Assembly (NCBI RefSeq): GCF_000003605.2
Contig: NW_003140817.1
Span: forward strand, 290,609 to 321,999
Source of the DNA: Saccoglossus kowalevskii
Taxonomy: Eukaryota; Hemichordata; Enteropneusta; Harrimaniidae
Direction of reading: 5' to 3'
DNA: 31,391 bases
The first letter of the stretch is position 1, and every line of letters starts with the position of its first letter. Shown here piece by piece: positions 1-20,779 of this stretch. The notes below the pieces were generated by a model. It was not told the DNA's origin. It was given only the letters and a program-made list of their open reading frames with translations, and did no database searches. Position numbers and translations under genes: made by a program.

Positions 1-1412
1 ATGTACGTATGCCGAGGTGATATTTTTTTTAGAGCCTTGAATCTGTCAAGCCCCCGTCTTTCAACTGATTCATCCTTTAGTTTATTTGTTCAAGACTGCA
101 AATGATGGCCGTTTTGATTTTCCTGTGTCCAAAAAGTCGGATCGGAGGTGACAGAAGGGCTGTGTTAATTATAAGGGGGATTTTTTGAACATGTGATGTA
201 AACATTGATTGTAAACAGTGTTCGGTTAGATACCTTCGTCACCCTCTTGACTATTGATAATGATCGGCGGGAGGTGTGTATGCACATCGGAGAGTACGCG
301 TTCGTGTGTTTCACACATCGTCCCACACACCAGCTGGGCACTCTCGTCGTTTTTCAAGTTGAAGAGGGATGAAGCATGGCGAAGTCAAGCCGTCTCACAG
401 TAAACTAGACGACTGCAGCGCCGAATCACAGGGGCCGCTGTAAATTTACGCGATTGTTCACATGTAAAACAATTTGTGTATTTACAGCCGTATTCCAATC
501 GTACCGAACGTGTGAATCACTCCAAACATGGTAATATCGATTGTTGACCCCGGCGCTGACCCGATGACCTCGGAGAACTATAGCGCCCTCATTAGATGAA
601 ATGTAAAGTATCGGAGTACTTCGACGGTATTGCCATGTTTATAGTATGTATTTTAAAACTGAGCATTTAAAGTATGAAAAATTGTTTCCGATTTGTAGAT
701 AAAACACATAATAAATAAATGTAATGAATTGTGCTGGTTTTCGTCACCCAGACAGCGACAAATCACCAACAATTCAATATTTTAAAAAAATAATTAGCAA
801 TTTAAAACGCACAAGACAATCCACTGACATCTTAGTTTGAATCCCTAAAAATAGAAAATAAATCTGACAACGTATTATTGATTTCAATGCTCTTGAGATG
901 TGCTCAAAACGATGTATCGATTTAATGTCAGTGCATTCCCCAAATATACTACTAGTATGAATCGTGTCGAGTAATAATTGCTTTCCGAATCGTGCATAGT
1001 TCGTGGATGTCGATTTCCAAAGAGCGCACGGAATAATTATAACATTAAATGATAACAAAATATGCTTCTTATTCCTTGAAAATGTATCTCAGTTATTTTC
1101 CGTCGCTTTTTGGCGATGACCTCTTATGTAGACTAAATCCATCACATACTTCAACGAGTATGATGTCGACAACAATAGTAGTAGTTACACTACTGGCATG
1201 CCGCCGAGACTCGCCGAGCGTCACGTTGCCCCACTTTCTTGTCCAATCAGTGGTGTCGTGTCTATCCCGGTCCAAAAATACAAAAGGGCGGTTAAATGAT
1301 ACCCCACCCTCTCCGAAACATACTACGCACACATACTGCGTTTCCCGGAGACATTCCGACAAGAGTGTGTGTGTTTATAAGAGAAGTTTCCAGTATCCGT
1401 GTGTGCGTGCGT

Positions 1413-1432
1413 GTCTGTCTGTCTGTCTGTCT
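1413..1432. repeat. (GTCT)5 microsatellite
   Basis: Five uninterrupted GTCT units, preceded by a GTGTGCGTGC stretch. An ordinary simple repeat, likely length-polymorphic. Confidence 0.9.
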
Positions 1433-1713
1433 GCACGTGGTTTTATTTGATGTGGTGCAGCAATTATAATACAACTATAGCAATACACTGACAATAACAA
1501 TACATGTTTTTAATGAATAAACATGATATAATATACAAATGTCATATTCATTTTCCGTAGGTTTGTAATGATAATGATGATCAGAACACGGCGACAACAG
1601 AAAGTATTTCACTGAATTTCCCATTGTAGAGCCCAGAAGACACAAATAAACACTGCACTGTAGTTATTTCAATTATTGAATCATCCATGTATAGACTTCG
1701 GAGTTTGCACCGT

Positions 1714-1737
1714 GGACGTACGCCCGGACGTACGCCC
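1714..1737. repeat. 12-bp tandem duplication
   Basis: GGACGTACGCCC occurs twice back to back (1714-1725 and 1726-1737). Each unit contains the palindrome CGTACG. Function unknown. Confidence 0.85.
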
Positions 1738-2420
1738 AAGATTACATACACTCCACACATTAAGTGGTATTTTCACCAATATAATCATTACGTCTGTGTG
1801 TCCACTTCCGCATGTATCAAGGGCCTGTACCACGAAGTATATATACACGTAAAGTGTTCATACGAGGAAGAGGTTCAGAATGGTCACGATTTTTTTTTGT
1901 GGAAATCCCAAATTTGTTGTCACAAGCATGCGGAAGTAAATACACCGATACAAATCATGTAAATAACTGGTCGATGCACGAATAAAGACCCGCTAAGCGA
2001 GTCATGCTGGTAGTGGTAGCCCGGAACCCTGCCTTCACGGTTGGTTCGCGTTATGAATTTCCCGCAAGCAAACTGTCGTCAACTTATAAAACACTTCACA
2101 CAAGGATGTGAAGACAGAAAAAACATGCCTGTCAATTGATTTTGATAAAATGAGTTAGCAATCATGGATTGTTCTACAAGCCCCAAAGTTTTTTTTACAA
2201 TTACACGTTCAATTTCGTCTCGTTTGCGGCAAGCTGCGAGCTAGGGACGAGGGGGTCAAATGTTTTCACCAGGAAGTTTCAGAAAGCAGCATAATGAAGT
2301 TTAATTGACGCCGTCTTTTTGGTGGCATGATCGAAAGCATGAGCATTGTTTACGTGAGAAATTATTGAGAAATGTGATTTTTTGACACAAATACTTTGCA
2401 TACCGGCTTGTTGTACACCG

Positions 2421-2430
2421 CCTTAAATGG
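2421..2430. promoter_or_regulatory. Distal CArG-box match upstream of actin A
   Basis: CCTTAAATGG fits CC(A/T)6GG, the SRF consensus. It lies about 800 bp upstream of the proposed start of actin A transcription. A few such matches are expected by chance in AT-rich DNA, so this one is weak by itself. Confidence 0.3.
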
Positions 2431-3155
2431 ATATTGAAAAGCTCAGTCACAAATCAACAAAAGGTAGAAATCCAAGTTTAGTCGGTACACGACGGAATAT
2501 CTATTCCGCGAAATGTCATAGTTTGTCACGTTTCCGCTATTACTCGAATAATCAGTCGCCATTTTCAGTATTGCAGCCTGGATTCCAGTCATGGTCGAGT
2601 ACTAGTGTATTTAAATGGCTTCACCATAGTGATACATTTACAATGGTTACCAGTCAATCTCAAAGAGCCGTTCGAGTCGAGCTTTGTTGTTAATCACGTG
2701 TTTACGTTAGTCGGGTGACCTTGTCTCCTCGATCCACGACCAATTTGTGTGTGCATGAATTTAAAAGGTATTAGAGAGAGGTGAAATTATGTTACGTAAC
2801 TTGCTATGCAAGCAAATCTGAGAGAAACATTTTTCAAAACTGGGTTATATTTAGAATTTTAAAAAATAGTCCATGCATTTAGTAGTAGAAATATGCCGGT
2901 TCCCGGTGATCCTTGGTGCGCTGAATGCAGAACAGAGTTTTCAAAAATCACTATAAAAGGAACCATGTCAGAACCGCAGCCTCGCGAAATTGACACGCCC
3001 CAAAAGTGGAACCTCATTAATTCAGTGACCTGACCCGTCCCACGACACTGGACCAACCACGACTCGAGGTTTATGAATGAAATACATATACGGACAGTGA
3101 CCAGTGTCCAGCACTGTGCGGAAGATCCCATACAAAGGCATGGTCGATTGCACTA

Positions 3156-3165
3156 CCAAATAAGG
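3156..3165 (+). promoter_or_regulatory. Proximal CArG box of actin A
   Basis: CCAAATAAGG is a perfect CC(A/T)6GG sequence. It lies about 45 bp before the TATA-like CTAAAAG at 3201 and about 75 bp before the proposed initiator at 3232, a typical position for SRF sites of animal actin promoters. Gene C has a one-mismatch counterpart at nearly the same distance (20849-20858). Confidence 0.7.
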
Positions 3166-3200
3166 AAGTGTTTTGAAATCCCCATTCTTTTGCGGAGCCT

Positions 3201-3240
3201 CTAAAAGCCCAAGCACATAGCTTGATCCGTCACTCTGAGT
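3201..3240 (+). promoter_or_regulatory. Core promoter of actin A (TATA-like box and initiator)
   Basis: A TATA-like CTAAAAG starts at 3201 and an initiator-like TCACTCT has its A at 3232, 31 bp downstream. The stretch from CTAAAA to GAGTC is conserved upstream of actin C in the same order and spacing, with about 33 of 41 positions identical by eye, whereas the DNA around it is much more diverged. I therefore place the transcription start near 3232. The box is not a canonical TATAAA, and no transcript evidence is available here. Confidence 0.6.
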
Positions 3241-3301
3241 CCGGCTGAGATAGCACGCAGCACAAGCTCCCAACCAAATAATCTTTATTCCTGCACTTAA
3301 A
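3232..3301 (+). other. 5' non-coding exon of actin A
   Basis: This runs from the proposed transcription start to a strong donor (AAA|GTAAGT at 3301/3302). The matching acceptor is CATTTCAG|AA at 3578/3579, leaving a 277-bp intron and a 22-nt leader (3579-3600) directly before the ATG. That leader is nearly identical to the one of actin C, with one difference in 22 nt. A 5' UTR intron just before the start codon is usual in animal actin genes. Confidence 0.6.
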
Positions 3302-3594
3302 GTAAGTATTTTGAAATACTTTTCATAGCATGATGATTATAGTTAGTTTTCCAATATTATTTTCATTTTATATACATGTATGCCACTGTATTTTTAAAAT
3401 CGATTATTGCAATGCACTCGACTGACACGCCCTTTGGACGCGTGTTTCAACTTAACCGTATCGATTATCGGTACATTTTACAACTGAAATAACTTGTAAT
3501 TCTCCGTCATCGATGTTTTCGTTTGTAAATTAGCTGATCGTAGTATTGTGGCTAATTGTAGATTAAATTCCATTTCAGAAACCAAATCAAATAA

Positions 3595-6576
<2,982 letters not shown>

Positions 6577-6777
6577 ATGCCCAAAACTGCCGAGGTCTAG
6601 TTGGCAAACCGCCTTCGCGATATACACTGAAATATACAAACTCATAACTGCTCTGGGAATACTATCACCAGACTGTTATCTAATACACTGGCAATACAAG
6701 ACTTGGTCTCTGAAACTAGTGTATATCAAGACCATTTACCATTTCTTGTACATTTTCAGTTTTACAAACCATTTATA

Positions 6778-6783
6778 AATAAA
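6778..6783 (+). terminator. Poly(A) signal of actin A
   Basis: AATAAA about 200 nt after the stop codon, in AT-rich DNA followed by a T-rich stretch. A second AATAAA lies at 6904-6909. The first is the likelier 3' end, giving a 3' UTR of roughly 220 nt. Confidence 0.55.
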
Positions 6784-9700
6784 TTAATGTATGATTTTTT
6801 TTCACACTAGTATGCATATAGTTGTTTGCTTGCGTGACTGAATGGTCGATTGTTTATCAGAAGTTGCAAGCCTGAGCCATAGTCTCGAACAGTTGGGTGT
6901 CTGAATAAATTCAATCATTTGAATTTTTTTTTAATCACGTGCAATTGTCTGCAGCAGTTCAGATTCTAGTTCATGGCTTCCCATCCTATTCCGACACGCG
7001 CTCAGTTGTAAACTCCGCAGACTACTTGTTCAACGTCAATTTATGGCGCCCGCAGTGCCGAATTCATTTTGTACTTTCGAAATTTAAGTTGCGCCCTCTG
7101 TTGCATTACTTGTCCACAGAGGGCGCAATAAGTTTCTATCCAGGGAAACTGTGGCTTGTGCTGGTCCGGTGTTCGGCATGAGCTACTAATTAATTTAATC
7201 GTATAGTTTGTGGCAGTAACCGTGACAGTTTAGTTTATCAATTACCACATCATCAATCAGATATTCGTGAAATGTAAAGTATGATCTAATCACAATGTGG
7301 GTCACCTCTTTGTTTGCAAAATAAAATTTGGTGAGAGGCTGATTTTAATTTTTAAAATCGATAACTTGAATTTTGTTCATGAACATGTTCATTTTATGTG
7401 ACCGTAACTACCTGTGCTTTCAAGTTTTCCAGTATTTACAAATAAACGGTCTAACTAGTATTTATTGTTTGTTTTTGTTGGTTCTATATTGCCTTGTCAT
7501 CTTGTGGGTGAAAACTATCCAGCATGATTGGGTTGTCCGCGTGCCCCCAACGGCCTACTCCCTGCTCGATCTGGTCTTGCCTGGGTTTTAGTTGCCTGGG
7601 AAGCGTGGAGTTCAAATGAATGATTGTTTAGTTTCATTTGGAGCCTATGTAGAGCACTCGCAATCCTTGTCAGAAACGGATACTTTAAAATAAGTTAGGA
7701 TGAATAGGCTCTGGCTGCTGCTCCTCGAAAATTGTCTTGGAATATGCATGTACCGGTCACAGGGGCCTGACGATCTATTCTGTGCTCCAGTCATATCAAT
7801 CGTGTTTCCAGCACAATGCGCTCTCACGAACTGAAAATCTGCCACTTACTGCATAGATATATCCCGGGGCTTACATTTGAAATGCCACTCAGGCGCAGAT
7901 CTGGGTTAAATATTCTATAAATTGAATTTTCACCACGATAACAATTAAGAGGCGACTACGACAAGTCTCGGAATTTAAAATTACGTATTACGTGACCTTT
8001 GGCATCGTGTATCTAGAAAAAGTTCTACGTGAATTTCATTAACTGGGTAATGTTCGAAACAAAAACACTGATCATTGAACATTTAAGACAAAATAGGAAG
8101 CTGAAACGACGAACACATTTTTGTCTAGGAAGTTTATCAGACAAAATAGATTCCGTAATTTGATCAACATATTCTCGGTTGTGGTATGCTGGTATGCAGG
8201 ACTGCGCATGTCTGGGTGTAATATGTAAATGTCCTGGAACTTATTCTGTCGCGTTTGTCTGGGAACATTGCAGACAATTTTGTGGCAAAAATGATGACCC
8301 GAAAATGTAAATCAAATTACCGAGCTTCATTTTTGTTAAAATCAGACACCTGTTGTGACCTGTCAAAAAGTAAATGTTTTCAAACATTACATAGACTTGC
8401 AGGCAATAGGAAATGATGTCTATTTGTCCCAAAAATTAGCTTGCATAAAAATGTGTAAACTGGACAATTTTAAGTCTGAAAATTATCACTGCATCCATAT
8501 AGTGTCTGTCAAGTTAATTTTGTTGTACAGTCTCGTGAAATTACACGAACATTAAAAACACGGGTGATACTTTTAATCCCCTCGTGACGCTTTTATAGAG
8601 TCGGTTATTACCGGGATTACCTACCTTTACTGACCCTTTAACTAAACTTTCGCTAACTGATGGCCAAAGAGCGTCAGGAATGACTTCAGATTGCAAGTCA
8701 GTACAACAATCATCGACCATGCGGCGACTGAATTACTCGTTTTGCTCACCGTACGGCTAGTAACCGTGGTTTGCTATACTCCCTGGTGGCGCCTTATAGA
8801 TAATGACAGTCACAAACTGAGTACCTTACAGGTCTTATTGTGTTTTTTTAAATTAAAAAAATAGCCAACATGCAAGATACATGTATTAGATTTAAAAAAA
8901 AATAAACAACTAGTATCCCTGTTGCGTAACTAGATCTAATGCTTGAATACTAGTAACAAGATCAACCAATCAGAAACTAACACATTTGCATAATATGGAG
9001 ATGCTGAAAGAATACTATCATCCGCTTCGTTATATTTTTCGTTCACACTTTCATTGTTCAACTTTTTGTGATGTCCTAGGACTATAGGAAAGATTATGCT
9101 ACAAAGAACTGTGATCATCTCCTACAAGCTTGTTGTTTGTATGCTGGATCTCCAGAATGTCAAAAACACTGCACCATTTTGCATTTTTAGCCCATTTTTT
9201 TTTTGGGAGAAAACACTTGTACTTGCTTACAAGTCCAAGTATACCTATATATAAGTTCCTGGAAATTCTCAGACCAATTGAAGATAATTTTGATTCTCAG
9301 GCAATTTTACTCAAGTTCATTAAATCTTTGTTCAATCTAGCACTACTGGTAATACACTCTGGCCTTGGGGAATGGTTACACAAAAATGTTTTTGAGTCAT
9401 TTGCAGAAACATTTCTCTTCTCCAATTTACAATGATAGAGTAACCATATGTGGTATTGCAGTTCAAAATGACAATTCATGAATTGAATATTTTTTTTGAT
9501 TTGTGCTCACATTCATGTATAATAAGTATAAAAACACAAAGAATCAGTTACACTTACAATGTTTTTTAATACATTTTGTATACAAAAAAAGTACAGTAAT
9601 TCAGAACCACTACCAACTTCTCGCAAGAACTGTTTCTATTAATGAGGTACCCAGTACTCGGATTACTTGTTACAAAATCTAATCAATGAGTGTAAGGCAT

Positions 9701-10083
9701 GTTCTATTTAATATACTCATTTCAGGATCTAAGGCAACTGCAAGAAATAAACAATTTTTTTTTTTTTTGGATAAAATTTAAGTCTAGTCAGTACGCAATG
9801 TTTTTATAAAACATCTACTGATATTACATGAATGTGTGTGTGTGCCCATTGTTTTTGTAATCAAACAATACGAAGGGAAACTATTAAAATTGGATCAATA
9901 TTTGTATTTCGCATCAATTTGTTTACTGGGTTTTAATTGTGCTATTTTCACTGATAATTAAAATCTGCTACGTTAAATTCATATGAATACATCAAATTAC
10001 AATAGAATACATTGTTTCACTGGCAAATTTGTGAACCCAGTGAATGTGCTAAAAATAGTGAAATTAGGTGGTTTTACAGTACT
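6784..10083. other. Gene-free stretch between the 3' ends of actins A and B
   Basis: No recognisable exon. The longest open frame (9130-9435, + strand) is about 100 residues, hydrophobic and T-rich, without a known motif. The main structured feature is the inverted repeat at 7089-7128. Poly-A and poly-T runs are common. Both flanking genes end here, so no promoter is required. Confidence 0.55.
7089..7128. repeat. GC-rich 13-bp perfect inverted repeat
   Basis: TTGCGCCCTCTGT (7089-7101) is followed after 14 bp by its exact reverse complement ACAGAGGGCGCAA (7116-7128). Each arm contains GCGCCCTC, which recurs elsewhere in the window, and its complement CAGAGGGCGC fits the core of the CTCF consensus (YAGRKGGCGC). 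The arms could form a hairpin or a pair of oppositely oriented binding sites between convergent genes. Confidence 0.8.
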
Positions 10084-10089
10084 TTTATT
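10084..10089 (-). terminator. Poly(A) signal of actin B
   Basis: AATAAA on the minus strand (TTTATT on the plus strand), about 210 nt beyond the stop codon of actin B, a distance similar to that in actin A. Confidence 0.45.
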
Positions 10090-10300
10090 TATACACTGTA
10101 ATGGTAGCATAGTTCACAAATTGGACATCTAGCAATAAACATCAACAAATAGAGAACTAACAAAATAGTAAAAAACATATTGCAAAGTGTTTTATATCAA
10201 TTTATAATTAAAATCTGTAAGACTAGATCTGACTCAAGGTGGGTATACATATAGTATCTACTGAATTGAATAATCAGTGAGTTCACTAGAATTAATAAGT

Positions 10301-14027
<3,727 letters not shown>

Positions 14028-14045
14028 TTATTAAAATTTTAGGTT

Positions 14046-14579
14046 CTGTAAAAAAACAACAACAAAAAACAAAAAAACAATTTACAACATTAACACATCT
14101 TTTAAAGTTCGAAGAGAGAAAAACTAGAAGGGACTACTATTATATTCAAAGTCGTTACAAACACTCGCGAACTAAAAAGACGCACTTTATTGTGGAGAAA
14201 AATTGCTATCTCGATTGCTCATCTTAAAAGGATGCGAATTTCCATTCACACATAGCAAAACCTAAAAATACGACTATCCTCTATTGCTCACCAGGAATGT
14301 CATAGTACCATGGCGAAATTTGAAATGTACAGTTCACACGAATCAGTCGCGCGCGAAACACGCAAGGGAAATACTACAGTAACTATGTTTATCTCACAAG
14401 AAAACACCAACAACCAGTCATAATCCCTCTTCCTCAATTACAATCCTTTAGTTAAAGTTCATAGAATGTTACGTTTCATACAATGATTCACACTATCGGC
14501 ATATGTTTTCGTATATTGTTTTTGTATTCCATGCAAAAAATAGTTGTTTCACTCCTTATAAAATGGCCACCAGACTCAC
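14046..14579 (-). other. Proposed 5' UTR intron of actin B
   Basis: The acceptor TTTTTTTACAG|AACC lies at 14046/14045, 24 nt before the ATG, at the position homologous to the leader acceptors of A and C. The best upstream donor is AAAG|GTGAGT at 14580/14579. The acceptor is convincing; the donor choice is less so. Confidence 0.5.
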
Positions 14580-14655
14580 CTTTGAAATAGAAAACGAAAT
14601 GTATGAAGCAGCAACTTGTCGAGATAAACTGCACTACGCGATATATATTATATCT
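14580..14655 (-). promoter_or_regulatory. Proposed promoter and non-coding exon of actin B
   Basis: Upstream of the proposed donor, on the minus strand, an A/T-only TATA-like stretch (TATAATATATAT, near 14652-14641) precedes a possible start about 30 bp downstream near 14620, which would give a leader exon of about 40 nt. The CTAAAA/TCACTSTGAGTC arrangement of A and C is not found here, nor is a perfect CArG box, suggesting different regulation. Placement is tentative. Confidence 0.35.
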
Positions 14656-14989
14656 CGCACACAGCTGCGGTATAAAACTACCTGCGTTTAGTGAAATACT
14701 ATCAGGAAATTTTTGAAAACAAATGTAGATTCACGGCTACTTCGAAATAGTGAACGTTGCAAACTACAGCTAGCTCAAAATACTGTGCGCGCGCGATGTG
14801 CGAGTCAAAAAGTACGTCACTCATTCACATGTTTAAAATCATCCAATCACCAAGCACGGGATCTGACCCACATGGATGTAGGTACGCGCGCGTCTCCGTC
14901 ACCGAGCGCTACCCAATACTACAATGTGTTTGTAAAGATTGAATGAATGTAATTTCCTTGTAATTGACTACATATTGTATCCAGGGACA

Positions 14990-15360
14990 TTAATAGTAAA
15001 TTGAAGCCTTACAACTGCCTCAAAACAACTTTGTCCACAAATTAAAGGAGAAACATGCACGACTTGTTTTCTGCAATGCCAATATCAGAATGGAACAAAT
15101 TACCTACACATTTAAAAATGTAATTTACCAAACTAATTTTTAAAGAGCTATAAACAAAATTACTGTTGCATAAGTTAATAAATTGCAACTTTAAACTGTA
15201 CACAAATTGTAACATTATGTAAATTTATAAAAAAATGTATTTTTTTAGTTATTTGTAACTAACAGGCATATGCCTGCAAATAATATATAGGCCGGCTGTA
15301 AGTGATTTTTGACCATATGTATATGTGCATCGAATAAATATAAACTAAACAAACAAATAA
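14990..15360 (+). mobile_element. Probable 3' remnant of a non-LTR retrotransposon
   Basis: In the frame starting at 15055, the translation contains ISEWNKLPTHLKM, then a stop, then FTKLIFKEL and a second stop at 15151-15153. A W-N-x-L-P-x-x-(I/L) block followed by an F-K-x-x-L block is characteristic of the C-terminal end of the reverse-transcriptase ORF in CR1/jockey-type elements. An AT-rich stretch follows and ends near 15360 in an A-rich AAACAAACAAATAA tail, as expected for a 3' UTR. It is dead: short, with in-frame stops. The boundaries are approximate and the call rests on a short motif. Confidence 0.45.
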
Positions 15361-15939
15361 CGATTTTAAGGAGTGATTGTATTAGGTAGATGTAAAGCAG
15401 CTCAACACTGTGTTTTCGAAAATTGATATTTCATTACAACAGTCTGGGTTTTGTGTGATTTCAGGCTAGTTCGCCTTAAAATGATGAAACGAGAATGACC
15501 CATAATTATCAATAAAAAAATCAATTTAGTTTTTGCAGCCGTGATTTAAAAAAAATGACTTAGTTTTCCCGATAAAATATGGATAGCACAACGAAATAAA
15601 TAAATAATTAAAAACTAAATTAAATTGAATTACAATAATGGCCTACTCCTGAAAAAAAACGTTGTGTACAACCCCTTCCGTAATAACTAATCACAGGAAT
15701 CTATCATCACATTTGTAAATTTGAAATAGCTGTACATATCTGCCGAAGCCACTAAGTAAATGAAGCATTTTTGTTCTCTAAATACCAAGTCTTAGCACAG
15801 TAATTTTACATTTCATGTTTTACGCAATGTGTATCTTGCAAAAATACGAGTAGCATTCACGTGTGTGAATCTATATTAGCGCCCTCAAGCGACTAAACTA
15901 ATATTTCAATAGTCATCATATCACGCCACCCAGTGAAAC

Positions 15940-15954
15940 GGGGGGGGGGGGGGG
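15940..15954. repeat. Poly-G tract (15 nt)
   Basis: An uninterrupted run of 15 G. Runs of 11 and 12 G occur at 19414-19424 and 22403-22414. Length is prone to sequencing error. Confidence 0.8.
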
Positions 15955-17633
15955 TAGAGGTGAACTACATATACCGGTACTGCGCAAATTTTGAATAAGT
16001 TTTGAGTAGGATTCATTTCAGTATGATAAAAATTATTTTTGTTGATTTTTTTTTCTATAAAGTATGAGGCTGTTGTTTTTTATTTACCTATATTTGTTAA
16101 TCTTATTTTTCCAGATTTGTTTTCAAGGGCAGACTTCCCCTCCTCATAGTATAACAGATCGCACCTAACCTACTAGTAATTGCAACATAATTATCTGTTC
16201 ATAGAGACATGTCACAAGTCCAAGTTAAAAATATAAGTTAAAGAGCTGACTTGTAATATGTCAAATCATTTGTGAGTGCACCTATATATTTAACAATGAC
16301 AGCCAAACATAACAAGGGCGTCAGCTCCCTATATTTATCAAGCCATGCTTTCGTTGAGCAGTTATTCCAAATTTGTTTCCCTGTATTTTGCATTGCATCC
16401 AATGTTACAGTACTTTACTCTGCATTTCAGATCCTTACACTCAGAAATATAGTTCGTTTACAAATGTATATAGATCTCAAAAGACACTGATTACGTTGAG
16501 AATAAACAAATTTTATGAGCTAGGGGGCCTTGTTTAGAATGGTTGTTATAGAAATATTGATGCGTCATATGCACAGGCTGCATTTTCTCTTCAATGATTA
16601 GTTCAAGCTAGTACATACACTTTCATTCCTTTGATTAAAGAGCTCAAATGCTTGTTGCATGCCGCCGACTGGAAAAACTTGGCTTTTGAGAAAACACGAT
16701 TTTATTTACCACCTTTCTACAAATTTGATACATTCAGGCATACACCCACGATATTCCATCGTCCGAATTACTGTCCCACGTCTTTGACCTATAGGCCTTA
16801 GCCGAATAAAACTTAGACCTTGGCTCGCGAAGATGACTATTTTCAGGCTCTATGATCTGTCGCCATGACAAGATTAGTGGTAGGACCAAATGCAGAGTAA
16901 CAGAACTATGAGACGAGGGCATGCAAAAATGGCTTCACATGGACAGATAAACTTTAGACGCAATTAGGGAAAATACATTTGACACATTTAGCAATTTTTT
17001 GCTAAATTTACATTTCCATTTGGTTCAACCATGCCATTCACTTATTCAACACAAATCATCTTAAAACTCAAATTTTCAGTTTGTCCCGTACTTTAATTTG
17101 TTTTTAGTATAAAAAAATTCTCCGAAGTACAATAACACAGAAGCAGTAACTGAAATGAATGTAACGAGAAGTGGTGAACAAGTTTGATTTGTTTATGATT
17201 TTTTTTTAATCTTTTCATTTTTTTTATATATCTTAGAGTTGAGCCTATAAGTTCAGACTCTATATTGCAACGTTAAAGCATTACAGTCGATACAGACACA
17301 GGATAGCACCAATCCCCCTTTCTGCAAAGAGCACCCAGTACATTACCCTCTGAACAGACTTGAACGCCCTCCCCCTCCCATAGCTAATCCAACAAAACTA
17401 GAATAATTAACTTCACCAAAATTCTAACAAGCTAGAGAACTAACAAAACATTTACAAGTTGAGCACTCCAGATGTTATCCATTTTTTTTTTTGTAAAGTC
17501 TGGCTCAGGATGGTTACAGAGAGAAATAAATCTGGCTCATCTTTGGGAACTCTCAGCAGCCATTTCGCGCGCACAATAGTCAGATTTGACAGTATTTGTT
17601 TATGTAATTGTCAATCATCAAGATCAAGGCAGT

Positions 17634-20142
<2,509 letters not shown>

Positions 20143-20699
20143 TTATTTGATGTGGTTTCTGTAATAAAATGAAAAAAAAACGGAATAAATTCAGAATGAA
20201 GCAAAGTTGATATTTGTGAATTAAAAGGTGATGACAATGGTTGTGGACAGTAAAAAAACAAAAAACAGACTGGTTTTCTCTCGTGAATATCCGTGTAAGC
20301 AGCGTGGCCAAGCCCTGGGGGATTTGGAGAGACCGATATCATCGTTTCGCGATTGGCAAACGTGTTGGAATACAATTTTTTTTTCACAGAAAATAAAATA
20401 AAATGGTATTTAGCATCAAATATCGTGTTTAACAGAAAACTGCAAGCAATTTGTACATGCCAATTTCTACACAAGTATTATCATCAATTAAAAGTTGACA
20501 TCCGATGGTTATGTTATAGACGTCCAGCTAAGTTATCAAGGGTGTGTCCATTACAAGGTGTGCGTATGTTACACCTTGGCACTTTTACATAATGTAGAGA
20601 ATAACCAACAACGTATTTTTGAAGATGGTTGGAAAAAATGAAATTAGCACAAGCGAAAAATACAGACACGTTAAAAAAATTATGTAGTTTGTCACCCAC

Positions 20700-20779
20700 C
20701 TGGTAAAGGTAAGAGAAAATATCACTAATGGAGCTGGGAGAGCGCGCTGTGCTTGTATCAATGCTCGACGACTCACAGT
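20700..20779 (-). other. 5' non-coding exon of actin C
   Basis: From the proposed start at 20779 to a good donor CAG|GTGGGT (20700/20699). The acceptor is TTACAG|AAACC at 20159/20158, leaving a 541-bp intron and a 22-nt leader before the ATG that is nearly identical to that of actin A. The donor is inferred; the promoter match to A supports the position of the 5' end. Confidence 0.55.

Larger units (their letters stand above)
1..3155. other. Gene-free stretch upstream of actin A
   Basis: I see no coding exon that I can recognise here. The open frames are short, have low-complexity composition and lack family motifs. The stretch contains a (GTCT)5 microsatellite at 1413-1432, a 12-bp tandem duplication at 1714-1737, a GCGCCCTC motif at 583-590 and a distal CArG-type sequence (CCTTAAATGG) at 2421-2430. 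A TATA-like CTATAAAAGG lies at 2951-2960, but no exon can be tied to it. Distal regulatory elements of actin A could lie here; that is inference. Confidence 0.6.
14656..17204. other. Gene-free stretch upstream of actin B and downstream of actin C
   Basis: I see no gene. The stretch includes a probable retrotransposon tail at 14990-15360, a GCGCCCTC motif at 15879-15886, a poly-G run at 15940-15954 and two alternating CG patches (near 14786-14796 and 14884-14892). Upstream control sequences of actin B may lie in its left part. A minus-strand ATTAAA at 17205-17210, just past its right edge, is a possible poly(A) signal for actin C. Confidence 0.5.

Noticed and set aside
1568-1613. TGATGA and CTGA spaced like a C/D snoRNA
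   Set aside because: No pairing between the flanks, no inner boxes and no host gene.
2951-2960. CTATAAAAGG as the TATA box of actin A
   Set aside because: A better textbook TATA than the one I chose, but about 340 bp before the leader donor, without the conserved initiator and without a counterpart in actin C. It could serve an alternative start.
9130-9435. 101-residue open frame on the plus strand between actins A and B
   Set aside because: Hydrophobic, Phe- and Leu-rich, as expected from T-rich DNA; no motif and no splice or poly(A) context that supports a gene.
14786-14892. Alternating CG patches upstream of actin B as a CpG-island promoter
   Set aside because: Only two short GCGCGCGC-type patches in otherwise AT-rich DNA; too small to call an island.
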